Notes under the pieces: model-generated | Databases searched by the model: none | What the model was told of the DNA's origin: nothing | The model's input: only the letters and a program-made list of their open reading frames with translations | Part shown: positions 45,335 to 54,300 of the stretch, piece by piece | How positions within the stretch are numbered: position 1 is the stretch's first letter | Layout of the letters: the number at the start of each line of letters is the position of its first letter | Translations under genes and position numbers: made by a program | Source: Bacteroidales bacterium | Lineage (GTDB): Bacteria > Bacteroidota > Bacteroidia > Bacteroidales > P3 | Direction: 5' to 3' | NCBI GenBank assembly: GCA_017480245.1 | Contig: JAFVBA010000013.1 | Coordinates: forward strand, 62,001 to 126,000 | DNA length: 64,000 bases

Positions 45335-45934
45335 ATGAGAAGAAAGAATTTAAACAAGACTTTATTAGTCTTAGCAGTTGCAGGAGTTTTATGCTTTTCT
45401 TCCTGTTCGTCCAAAAAGAAAGCAATGCAAGAACAAACAAAAAAGTCATTCGGAGTGGAGTTGGAGTTACCTTGCGTTAATGAATCCTACGATGATGCTG
45501 ATTATTTCAAAGCAATGGGAACTGCAAACAATGTCAATGCCCAAAATGCAAGAACTGCTGCATTTGATGCTGCAAAGAGTATGCTGTTAAGACGTTTGGG
45601 CGGTTTTGTTTCTGGACTTTCTGCCGATTATTCACGCAGTGTGTCGGGAGATGCAAAGCAAGACAAGGTTCAGCGTATGATAGAGGGCGAAATGAATACT
45701 CTTGTACAGAAAGAAATCAATGATGCAGAGAAAACCTGCGAGAAAATCCTTCAAGACGAGGCAGGTAACTACAATTCATTTGTAGCCATAAGAGTTTCAA
45801 AGAAAGAGTTGATAAACAAGATTTCCGACAAGTTGTCAAACAATGAAGAGTTGGAAATAGAGTTTAACAGAGACCAATTCCGCAAATACGCAGAAGACAA
45901 AATGAAGAAAATGCAAGAACAACAAAAAAGATAA
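45335..45934 (+). CDS. LPP20-like lipoprotein
   Basis: 199 residues. Signal peptide with lipobox CFSSC (Cys about 24). The body contains AMGTANNVNAQNARTAAFDAAKSMLLRRLGG-like sequence, seen in short blocks FKAMGTANNVNAQNART (about 58-74) and AAFDAAKSMLLRRLGG, which resembles the LPP20/FlgP-like envelope lipoprotein domain, then a helical, charged C-terminus (DQFRKYAEDKMKKMQEQQ). Likely membrane-attached in the envelope. The next gene encodes a related domain without lipobox; together they form a pair. Function unknown. Confidence 0.65.
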   Translation: MRRKNLNKTLLVLAVAGVLCFSSCSSKKKAMQEQTKKSFGVELELPCVNESYDDADYFKAMGTANNVNAQNARTAAFDAAKSMLLRRLGGFVSGLSADYSRSVSGDAKQDKVQRMIEGEMNTLVQKEINDAEKTCEKILQDEAGNYNSFVAIRVSKKELINKISDKLSNNEELEIEFNRDQFRKYAEDKMKKMQEQQKR

Positions 45935-45943
45935 CACTCCACC

Positions 45944-46038
45944 GTGCAGTATATTGGAGATTAGATAAAGTTATATAAGCCTTATAGGTCTTATGAACCT
46001 TATATACCCTATATAATCTATTCTGCAATATACTGCAT
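45944..46038. repeat. Keyword palindrome (GCAGTATATTG / TTATAGG type)
   Basis: Outer arms GTGCAGTATATTGGAGA and TTCTGCAATATACTGCAT; inner words TTATATAAGCCTTATAGG and CTTATATACCCTATATAATC. It lies between the two LPP20-like genes. Confidence 0.7.
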
Positions 46039-46053
46039 ATTATCCTTGAGTTT

Positions 46054-46878
46054 ATGAAAAAACTATTACTTATATTAATAACCGTAGCAGCGTCATTGGT
46101 TGGTTATTGTCAGTCAATGCCTGAATGGGTGAATAAATTACCAAAACCAAGTAACAACACCTACTTATATGTTCGAGAGGTGGCATTGGGTAGAACGGAA
46201 AACGAAGCGCGCAACCAAGCAATAGCAAGAGTGTTTCAATCAACGGCATTGCGTATCGGACAACCTATATCTTCGGACGAAATATTCCGTGCCGTGCAGA
46301 AAAACTCCGACTATTCGGTTATTGCCTCTACATACAATATTCCCGTTAATAAGATTTGCGAATATTCCACCAGAACATCTGACGGCAATTACAAAGTTTA
46401 TATTCTTTGTCAGGTAGCAAGGGCAGGTAATATTACGGTTAGATTTGATTATGACTTTGACGAATGTTACCACGTTCAACAATACAGCAACGCTTCGGCA
46501 CTGCTGAAATCTATGTTTATACCCGGACTTGGTCAGATAGGCAAACGGCATTATGCAGAGGGTATCTTGACTTTGACAGGTGAGATTGCATTGGTCGGCG
46601 CAGGTATTGGGTGTTATTATTCTGCACAACATCAGTTGGATATTATGAAAAAAGACAATGTTTCCTATTCTGACTTTGCCGATGCAACAAGTAAGTACAA
46701 CACACTTCAGACAACAAGTTATTTTATTTGGGGAGCGGCTGCGGCATTGTACGTATTCAATCTGTTGCGTGCCGTAACATTGCATCCGTTGTATAAAGAG
46801 ACTTTAGCGTTTTATCCTGCGGTTAATACCACGGGCGACAACTTGGCATTGGGATTTGGTTTGACTTATAAATTTTAA
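46054..46878 (+). CDS. Secreted LPP20-like protein with C-terminal membrane hairpin
   Basis: 274 residues. Signal peptide 1-20 (SLVGYCQ). N-terminal LPP20-like region (about 25-150: YLYVREVALGRTENEARNQA, IARVFQSTALRIG) is followed by SMFIPGLGQIGKRHYAEGI (about 156-174), the sequence found in Bacteroidetes TM2/DUF5683-type proteins, and two hydrophobic stretches (LTLTGEIALVGAGIGCYY and FIWGAAAALYVFNLL). It should sit in the envelope. Function unknown. Followed 6 bp later by the FN3-like lipoprotein. Confidence 0.65.
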   Translation: MKKLLLILITVAASLVGYCQSMPEWVNKLPKPSNNTYLYVREVALGRTENEARNQAIARVFQSTALRIGQPISSDEIFRAVQKNSDYSVIASTYNIPVNKICEYSTRTSDGNYKVYILCQVARAGNITVRFDYDFDECYHVQQYSNASALLKSMFIPGLGQIGKRHYAEGILTLTGEIALVGAGIGCYYSAQHQLDIMKKDNVSYSDFADATSKYNTLQTTSYFIWGAAAALYVFNLLRAVTLHPLYKETLAFYPAVNTTGDNLALGFGLTYKF

Positions 46879-46884
46879 ACTGCA

Positions 46885-48135
46885 ATGAAAAGGATTCTGT
46901 ACATTATAATATATATTGTATGCGTTACAATGTTTTCTTCCTGTATAAAAGATTTGGAAGAAGAAGGTATATTTGAAACTACCACAATCAAAGGCTCAGT
47001 ATTGGAAGAAGGAAAAGAAACTCCGATAATAAATATAAGCGTTAAACTAACTGACGGAGTAAATGTTCCGCAAAATACTTTTACGGATAATAACGGAGAA
47101 TTTACTTTGTCGGTAACAAACGAACAGATAAGCAAAGGTTTTTATATATCAATAGAGGCAGATTCTATTTATACACCGAAGACAGTTAAACTTGATGCAA
47201 TAAAATACGGAAGCAAAGATTTTGATATAGGTACAATATATATTATAGGAGCAAATTTGCCGATAGTAACGACAAAAGCATTGACAAATATTACTGCAAC
47301 GTCAGTGCAAACAGGAGGAGAAGTACAAGATGACGGAAAGTCATTCGTTACAACACGCGGTGTTTGTATCAGCGTTAATCAATACCCGACAATCAACGAT
47401 ATGCATACAACAGACGGTAATGGCACGGGAGAATTTATTTCAATAATAAACAATCTTACAGAAAACACTTTATATTATATACGTGCCTATGCAACCAACG
47501 GCACAGGTACTGCCTACGGAGAACAAATTGCATTTACTACCGCAGACGGATTACCGACAATTATTACAGGCGATATAACCGATATAGCGGCAACAAGTAT
47601 TGCCTGCTCAGGCAATGTAACCGATGACGGAGGATTTGCCGTTACTGAAAAAGGTGTGTGCTGGAGTACGACAATGAATCCTACAATAACTAATAACCAT
47701 ACAACTGACGGTAATGGCATTGGTAAGTTTGTAAGCAATGTTACCAACCTGCACGCAAACACTACGTATTTTATAAGAGCATACGCAAAAAACAAAGCAG
47801 GCATATCCTACGGCGAACAAAAAATATTTACAACATTATCGGGCTTGCCTACCGTTACAACAGATGAAGTAACCAACATAACATCGTCTTCTGCAACGTG
47901 CGGAGGCTATATAACATTGGACGGAGGATTTTCCGTTACGGCAAGAGGTGTTTGTATAAGTACTTCACCTAATCCTACGATAAATAATACGCATACCAAT
48001 GACGGAACGGGTACAGGTAAGTTTATAAGTTACTTAACCAACCTATCGTCTAACACTACATATTATATCCGTGCCTACGCAACAAACTCCGCAGGCACAT
48101 CCTACGGAAAAGAAATAAGTTTCACAACAAAATAA
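46885..48135 (+). CDS. Surface lipoprotein with three FN3-like repeats
   Basis: 416 residues. Lipoprotein signal peptide with lipobox MFSSC (Cys about 20). A carboxypeptidase-regulatory-like beta domain (about 30-105: TTIKGSVLEEGKETPIINIS, TFTDNNGEFTLSV) is followed by three about 94-residue FN3-like repeats, each with NITATSVQTGGEV or similar, a RGVCIS motif, a TDGNGTGEFIS motif and YYIRAYATNGTGTAYGEQI. Such repeats occur in Bacteroidales cell-surface proteins. The stop is 13 bp before the HEPN-SIR2 gene and the junction carries AAAAGGAGAAGG. Confidence 0.78.
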   Translation: MKRILYIIIYIVCVTMFSSCIKDLEEEGIFETTTIKGSVLEEGKETPIINISVKLTDGVNVPQNTFTDNNGEFTLSVTNEQISKGFYISIEADSIYTPKTVKLDAIKYGSKDFDIGTIYIIGANLPIVTTKALTNITATSVQTGGEVQDDGKSFVTTRGVCISVNQYPTINDMHTTDGNGTGEFISIINNLTENTLYYIRAYATNGTGTAYGEQIAFTTADGLPTIITGDITDIAATSIACSGNVTDDGGFAVTEKGVCWSTTMNPTITNNHTTDGNGIGKFVSNVTNLHANTTYFIRAYAKNKAGISYGEQKIFTTLSGLPTVTTDEVTNITSSSATCGGYITLDGGFSVTARGVCISTSPNPTINNTHTNDGTGTGKFISYLTNLSSNTTYYIRAYATNSAGTSYGKEISFTTK

Positions 48136-48148
48136 AAGGAGAAGGAAA

Positions 48149-49921
48149 ATGTTTGCACATGTAAATCCAAGACTTACAGAAATAGAAAGTAAAAGAGATT
48201 ATTTAGAATATTTAATCAAATTCTATCCGAAATTCTACGAAGAATGGTACAATAGAATTGATAATAAGTTTAAAGAAGAAGCCAGAATAGAAGCAGATGG
48301 TGATCCTGATATAGAAGCAACTTGTTATCGCAATAACATCTATGGTATAGATGATTTATTTGGCGAAACAAAGTACTTGTTCTATAACTCTATGCTTATC
48401 ATGGTATATTCTTTTTATGACGAGAGTCTGAATAAGATTTTACAAGATGAGAATATAGAAAGAACTGGAAATATAAAATCACGAATTAATAGTATTTTAA
48501 ACAAAAATGAATTAACAGATGCGACTATTGAAGATATTAAGTATCTGGATAGATATATAAGGTTATTGAGAAATAGGCTTGGGCATAACAATACAGAACC
48601 ACTTAAAGACAGCGATGTTTCTGTAAAGGAATTAGTAAATAAAGAACCAGAAATACACCTTTTAAAGAGTACTAATATGATTTTTATAGATGGTGATAAT
48701 TTTATATTGAGAGTATTAGATAAAGAATATAGAGTTCTAAAAGAAATAGTAAATCTATTACTTAATAACGTGAATAATAAAAGTAAAGGAGAAAAAGAAA
48801 TGGAATATAAAGAAAAAGTTACATTTTTGTTAGGTGCTGGTTTTTCTATACCAGCAGGCTATCCATCAGCACAAGGGTTAGTTGATAAAATATCGGAATA
48901 TATAAATACATACTATAGAAGTAATAGTAGAGATATTCTTAGTGGTTCTGAAAAATATTTATTTTTAGGTAAACTAATGTGTGCTTACGCTGAACGAAAT
49001 CAACCATTTAATTATGAAAAGTTTTTTGATTTTTTAAAAGAAGGAGATGGAAAAGATTCTGAATTTTATAAGAATAAATTAAGGAGTGCATTTTCTACAA
49101 AAGAATATGATGAACTTCGTTTTAACGTTGAAAGTACTTATCAAGATATAATTGCTAATTGTTTACAAAGAAGCGATGAAACAATGACAGAAAATGAGAA
49201 GTATAATAGTATCCTCTATTATATGGAGCAACTTTTAAATGAATCAAATCTGATTGATGTTTTTACATTAAATCACGATTTGTTATTTGAATCATTTAAT
49301 AAATCGTCATACATACAAGGTAATATTACTGATGGTTTTGAAGAAATTGGATCTCCATATTATGGAGAATTAAATTGCAAGAATCATAAATATAATTGTA
49401 GATTGGAAAGATATACAGGTAATTATAATCAAAAAAAATCTATAAGATTATTTAAATTGCATGGTAGTATAGACTATTACATTTATCATAATCTTGAAAA
49501 CAATGAGTTTCGTGATGAAAGTTGGATAAAAATCAAAAAAGGAATAACCACCTGTAATTTTAAGAAAGAAGTTAATGGTGAATACAAAGAAGATTTTACA
49601 AACTATAGTCCTTTCTTTTTGACAGGGGTTAATTCTAAGCAAAAGAAATACAAAAAAGGGATTTTCAAATCACTGTTTAAAGAATTTGAAAAAACTTTAA
49701 GTCAAACAACAAAACTTATTATTATAGGTTATAGTGGGTGTGATGATGGTATAAATAGCATAATTAGGGAAAAATACAAAGGCAAAAATATTTACATTAT
49801 AGACCCTAAATCCGATGACGTAGCAAATAACTTCAGTAAGTTTAATGTGACTAAAATAAATAAAGGAGTAAATGAACTTACAAAAGATGATTTTATTAAA
49901 ATAAAGGAGAACGAGAAATGA
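48149..49921 (+). CDS. HEPN-like / SIR2-like fusion, probable defence effector
   Basis: 590 residues. N-terminal helical domain (1-210) with an Rx4H motif, RNRLGH (R141, H146), typical of HEPN ribonucleases. C-terminal SIR2-like domain (about 222-590): GAGFS (229-233, NAD-binding), TLNHD (N375, D377), KLHGS (H438, catalytic-type His), and IIIGYSGCDDGI near 530. SIR2 domains of this form in phage-defence proteins degrade NAD+. The linker KSKGEKE (about 211-217) is encoded by a ribosome-binding-like sequence before an in-frame ATG at 48800, so the SIR2 half may also be made separately. The neighbours are envelope proteins. Stop overlaps the next start (ATGA). Confidence 0.72.
   Translation: MFAHVNPRLTEIESKRDYLEYLIKFYPKFYEEWYNRIDNKFKEEARIEADGDPDIEATCYRNNIYGIDDLFGETKYLFYNSMLIMVYSFYDESLNKILQDENIERTGNIKSRINSILNKNELTDATIEDIKYLDRYIRLLRNRLGHNNTEPLKDSDVSVKELVNKEPEIHLLKSTNMIFIDGDNFILRVLDKEYRVLKEIVNLLLNNVNNKSKGEKEMEYKEKVTFLLGAGFSIPAGYPSAQGLVDKISEYINTYYRSNSRDILSGSEKYLFLGKLMCAYAERNQPFNYEKFFDFLKEGDGKDSEFYKNKLRSAFSTKEYDELRFNVESTYQDIIANCLQRSDETMTENEKYNSILYYMEQLLNESNLIDVFTLNHDLLFESFNKSSYIQGNITDGFEEIGSPYYGELNCKNHKYNCRLERYTGNYNQKKSIRLFKLHGSIDYYIYHNLENNEFRDESWIKIKKGITTCNFKKEVNGEYKEDFTNYSPFFLTGVNSKQKKYKKGIFKSLFKEFEKTLSQTTKLIIIGYSGCDDGINSIIREKYKGKNIYIIDPKSDDVANNFSKFNVTKINKGVNELTKDDFIKIKENEK
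48785..48802 (+). promoter_or_regulatory. Internal ribosome-binding site and ATG before the SIR2 half
   Basis: AAAGGAGAA (48785-48793) then AAAGAAATG with the ATG at 48800-48802, in frame. It is nearly the same as the junctions before 48149 (AAAAGGAGAAGGAAAATG) and 49918 (AAAGGAGAACGAGAAATG), both true starts in this cluster. Confidence 0.6.
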
Positions 49922-51348
49922 AAAATCTAAGAAAAATTTTGTGTTTAGTGGTAATGGTTATATGTAACTTCTCAGTATTTGCATATAACTTTGTAGTAGA
50001 TGGTATTTATTACAATAAAATATCAGATTCTAAGGTAGAAGTAACGTATAACAATATTCCGTGGAATAGTTATGTAAGTAATATTGTTATTCCTGAATCA
50101 GTTACATATAATGATAAGGAATATAGCGTTACTTCTATTGGTAATTCTGCATTTTCCAATTGTAGTGAATTAACAGAAATAACAATACCGAATAGTGTTA
50201 CTTCTATTGGTAATTCTGCATTTTCCAATTGTAGTGAATTAACAGAAATAACAATACCGAATAGTGTTACTTCTATTGGTAATTCTGCATTTTCCAATTG
50301 TAGTGGATTAACAGAAATAACAATACCGAATAGTGTTACTTCTATTGGTAGTTCTGCCTTTTCTAATTGTAGTGGATTAACAGAAATAATAATACCGAAT
50401 AGTGTTACTTCAATTGGTAATTCTGCATTTTCCAATTGTAGTGGCTTAACAGAAATAACAATACCGAATAGTGTTACTTCTATTGGTCAGTATGCATTTT
50501 CCAATTGTAGTGGCTTAACAACACTTTATTATAACGCTAAAAATTGTAGTGGTGATGGGGTTTATGATGGGTTTTATTATAATAATTGGTTAGGCGGTTC
50601 TAATAATATTGAAACTGTAAATATAGGTGATAGTGTTCAAGGTATTCCTAATTATTTTGTTTATGGTAAAAATAAAATAACAGAAATAACAATACCGAAT
50701 AGTGTAACTTCTATTGGTAGTTCTGCCTTTTATAATTGTAGTGGATTAACAGAAATAACAATACCAGATAGTGTTACTTCTATTGGTAGTTATGCCTTTT
50801 ATAATTGTAGTGGATTAACAACACTTTATTATAACGCTAAAAATTGTAGTGGTGATGGGTTTTATTATAATAATTGGTTAGATGGTTCTAATAATATTGA
50901 AACTGTAAATATAGGTGATAGTGTTCAAGTTATTCCTAATTATTTTGTTTATGGTAAAAATAAAATAACAGAAATAACAATACCAGATAGTGTTACTTCT
51001 ATTGGTAGTTATGCCTTTTATAATTGTAGTGGATTAATAGATTTAAATATCGGCGATAGTGTAAAAACTATAGGTGGTTCTGCATTCCATGGTTGTACTT
51101 CTTTGCAAGAATTAGAAGTTAATGCGGATAGTATTATGGATTATGCTTTTAGCGGAGGAATAAGCATCAAGAAACTTACTATTGGAGAAAATGTTAGACA
51201 TATTGGAAATAATACATTTTTAAATTGTGCATCTATAGACACTATAAATTACAATGCGATAAATTGTAATTCTTATTATGATAGTATAGTACATCTTTAC
51301 ACAAATCATGGTTGGAAAACATATATATATATCACAAATCTGTTATAA
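49918..51348 (+). CDS. N-terminal part of a giant BspA/InlB-repeat surface protein (frame-broken)
   Basis: 476 residues in this frame. Signal peptide 1-22 (CNFSVFA); BspA-type LRR_5 region with units NSAFSNCSGLTEITIPNSVTSIG (shortened here: NSAFSNCSGLTEITIPNSV) repeated almost identically, plus two YNAKNCSGDG inserts. It ends abruptly at KTYIYITNLL because of an (AT)6 run; the next ORF continues the same LRR pattern in another frame, so both belong to one gene of about 1800 codons with loss of one AT unit. Starts within the HEPN-SIR2 stop (ATGA). Confidence 0.8.
   Translation: MKNLRKILCLVVMVICNFSVFAYNFVVDGIYYNKISDSKVEVTYNNIPWNSYVSNIVIPESVTYNDKEYSVTSIGNSAFSNCSELTEITIPNSVTSIGNSAFSNCSELTEITIPNSVTSIGNSAFSNCSGLTEITIPNSVTSIGSSAFSNCSGLTEIIIPNSVTSIGNSAFSNCSGLTEITIPNSVTSIGQYAFSNCSGLTTLYYNAKNCSGDGVYDGFYYNNWLGGSNNIETVNIGDSVQGIPNYFVYGKNKITEITIPNSVTSIGSSAFYNCSGLTEITIPDSVTSIGSYAFYNCSGLTTLYYNAKNCSGDGFYYNNWLDGSNNIETVNIGDSVQVIPNYFVYGKNKITEITIPDSVTSIGSYAFYNCSGLIDLNIGDSVKTIGGSAFHGCTSLQELEVNADSIMDYAFSGGISIKKLTIGENVRHIGNNTFLNCASIDTINYNAINCNSYYDSIVHLYTNHGWKTYIYITNLL
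50128..50520 (+). repeat. Six 69-bp tandem LRR-coding repeats
   Basis: Units begin at 50128, 50197, 50266, 50335, 50404 and 50473 with GTTACTTCTATTGGTAATTC or minor variants. The DNA identity is much higher than selection on the protein requires, pointing to recent duplication or homogenisation. Confidence 0.85.
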
Positions 51349-54300
51349 CTCGTAGTTGCCAAGATATACATATATTGAATATTGGTGAAAAAGTAGAAAT
51401 AATTCCACCTTATGCTTTTCAAAATTGCGATTGGATATTATTCGTTAATACTAATGCTAAGTATATAGGCAAGAATACTTTTGCAGATTGCGAAAGATTG
51501 GTCAATGTAACATTAGGTGATGATACAAAGATTATTAGAGACAGTGCTTTTAGTGGGTGTTTTCGTTTGCAAAATATTGAGTTGGGTAAAAATATTGACA
51601 CAGTAGGAGTAAGTGCTTTTGAGGGTTGTGTAAGATTGAATAAACCTGTATTGCCCGATTCTTTGAAATATATAGGCAACAAAGCATTCAGGCGTTGTTT
51701 GTTGTTTGACGGCACAATGACAATTCCGTCTAAAGTAAGTTATATAGGATCTTTGGCTCTTGACTCTTGTAGTAGTATAACGGCGTTGAATATGAAAAGT
51801 TCTGTTCCGCCTACCATATTCAGTAAAACATTTAACACCATAAGCAATACAATACCTGTTTATGTTCCTTGCGGAAAAGTCTTGAATTATTACACAACTG
51901 ACTATTGGGAGAATTTTCCTAATATAACCGAAGCACCGCCGTACGTTATAACGGTAACAAGTGATAATAATACTATGGGTGAGGCGGAAGTAAGTCAGCA
52001 ACCGACATGTACTAGCTACCAAACAATAATAAAGGCAACGGCAAATGAAAGTTATCATTTTGTTTCGTGGAATGACGGAAACATAAGCAATCCGCGTATA
52101 TTCAATGCCGACAAAGACACTTCTTTTGTTGCATATTTTGCACAGAATAATGCATATCTTACCGTTCATTCTTCGGATTCTTCCCGAGGCAGTGTTACAG
52201 GTACGGGGCTGTATGATTATAAGCAAAACGTTACTATAACTGCAACACCTACGGCTAACAATCATTTTGTTCAGTGGAATGACGGTAATAAAGAAAATCC
52301 GAGAATAATATCCGCAACGCAGGATTCTGTATTTACAGCAGTCTTTTCATCTAACATTTCCAATATTTCGGTAATGAATAACAATACAGAGATGGGAACG
52401 GTTAATGGTTCGGGAGTATTTTATTATCAAAACAATATCGTTATTTCCGCAACGGCTAACTACGGTTATCACTTCGTTTCTTGGAATGATGGTAATACCG
52501 ACAATCCGCGTATAGTTACCGTTGATAGAGATTCGGTATTTACCGCCAATTTTGCAGTCAATATTTATTCTCTGTCAATCAACAGCAGTAATACGACTAT
52601 GGGTTACGCAGAGGGTACAGGCAGTTATAACTATCTTGCGCAGGTGGGAATATCCGCAACGGCTAATTACGGTTATCATTTCGTTTCTTGGAATGACGGC
52701 AATACTAACAATCCGCGTACCGTAAATATAGAAAGGGATTCTTCTTTTACTGCGCAATTCACGGCAAACAGTTATATCATCACTACCGAATCCAATGACC
52801 CTATAATGGGTAGTGCTTACGGGGGCGGTACATATAATTATAATACGCAGAAAACTATTTCCGCCACTGCCAATTACGGTTATCATTTCACATCTTGGAG
52901 CGATGGCAGTACGGAAAATCCGCGTACAATAACGATAAACAACAATGCCAACTATACTGCATTGTTTGAAATCAATACTTACGATATTACCACCACGAGC
53001 AGTAATCCTGCAATAGGCACTGCTTCGGGCGGAGGAACTTATGATTATAATTCGCCTATCAATATAACCGCTACACCTAATTACGGTTATCATTTCACTC
53101 AATGGTCTGACGGGAATACCGACAATCCGCGTTTGATTACCGTTATTCAAAACGCAACATATACGGCACAATTTGCAATTAATAATTATGCGGTCAACGT
53201 TGAAACCAATAATAACAATATGGGCAGTGTATTAGGTAACGGTTCTTATACTTATAATACCGTTGCTACAATATCCGCTACTGCAAACTACGGTTATCAT
53301 TTCACAGGCTGGAGTGATGGCAGTACGGAGAATCCGCGTTCATTTGTCGTAACCAAAGACGAATCATTTATTGCACAATTTGATTATAACCTTTATAATA
53401 TAACGGCAACAAGTGCCAATATGACATTGGGTAATATTATCGGAGCGGGAACATATAACTATAATTCCGTTATTTCTCTTACCGCAGTGCCGTCAGAACA
53501 TTATCATTTCCTTCGTTGGAACGATTCTCTGACGGAAAATCCGAGAACATTAACCGTTATTCAGGATTCGGTATTTACAGCCTATTTTGAAATAGACACA
53601 CATCAGATAACATTACTTTCGGATAATGAATTAATGGGCTATATCAAAGGTTCGGGATATTATAATTACGGAACAATGAACGCTATTGAGGCTTTAGCAG
53701 AATACGGTTATCATTTCGTTAAATGGAGTGATGATAATACCAATAATCCAAGGAATATTTACTTGACCAAAGATACTGTACTTATTGCTTATTTTACAGA
53801 AAATACTTATAATGTTTCTTTATATTCCAATGATACCAATATGGGTAATGTTGCAGGTTCGGGATGTTATATTTACAAGAACAATGCAATACTTACCGCT
53901 ACATCTAAATACGGTTATCATTTTGTTTCGTGGTCGGATGGTAATACTGACAATCCTCGTAACTTGTTTGTGGATAAAGATACATTATTACAAGCCGTAT
54001 TTGATTATAATACATATAATATTACAGCCAATACAAATGATAATACGATGGGTAATATTACGGGGGCAGGAGATTATTATTATTTAACCGATGTAACTCT
54101 TACCGCAGTGCCTAACGAAAATTATCATTTCGTTTCGTGGTCTGACGGAGTGAAGAATAATCCGCGTCAGATAACTTTGACAAAAGATACTGTTATAACT
54201 GCAATATTTGAAATAGATACTCATTTTGTCGTATTGGCGGTTAATAATACAGAGTTGGGAGAAGTTTTCGGCGGAGGTGTTTATGATTACAATGCACAGA

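Noticed and set aside
46240..46785. 181-codon minus-strand ORF opposite the LPP20-like gene
   Set aside because: Antisense shadow; the plus strand has a signal peptide and domain pattern.
50128..50520. CRISPR-like array from 69-bp periodic repeats
   Set aside because: There are no unique spacers; the periodic sequence codes for LRR units.
51312..51348. Programmed ribosomal frameshift instead of phase variation
   Set aside because: No slippery heptamer plus downstream stem was seen at the junction; the (AT)6 tract is a simpler explanation, although frameshifting cannot be fully excluded.
52575..53171. 198-codon minus-strand ORF opposite the InlB-type repeats
   Set aside because: Produced by the repeat structure of the opposite strand.
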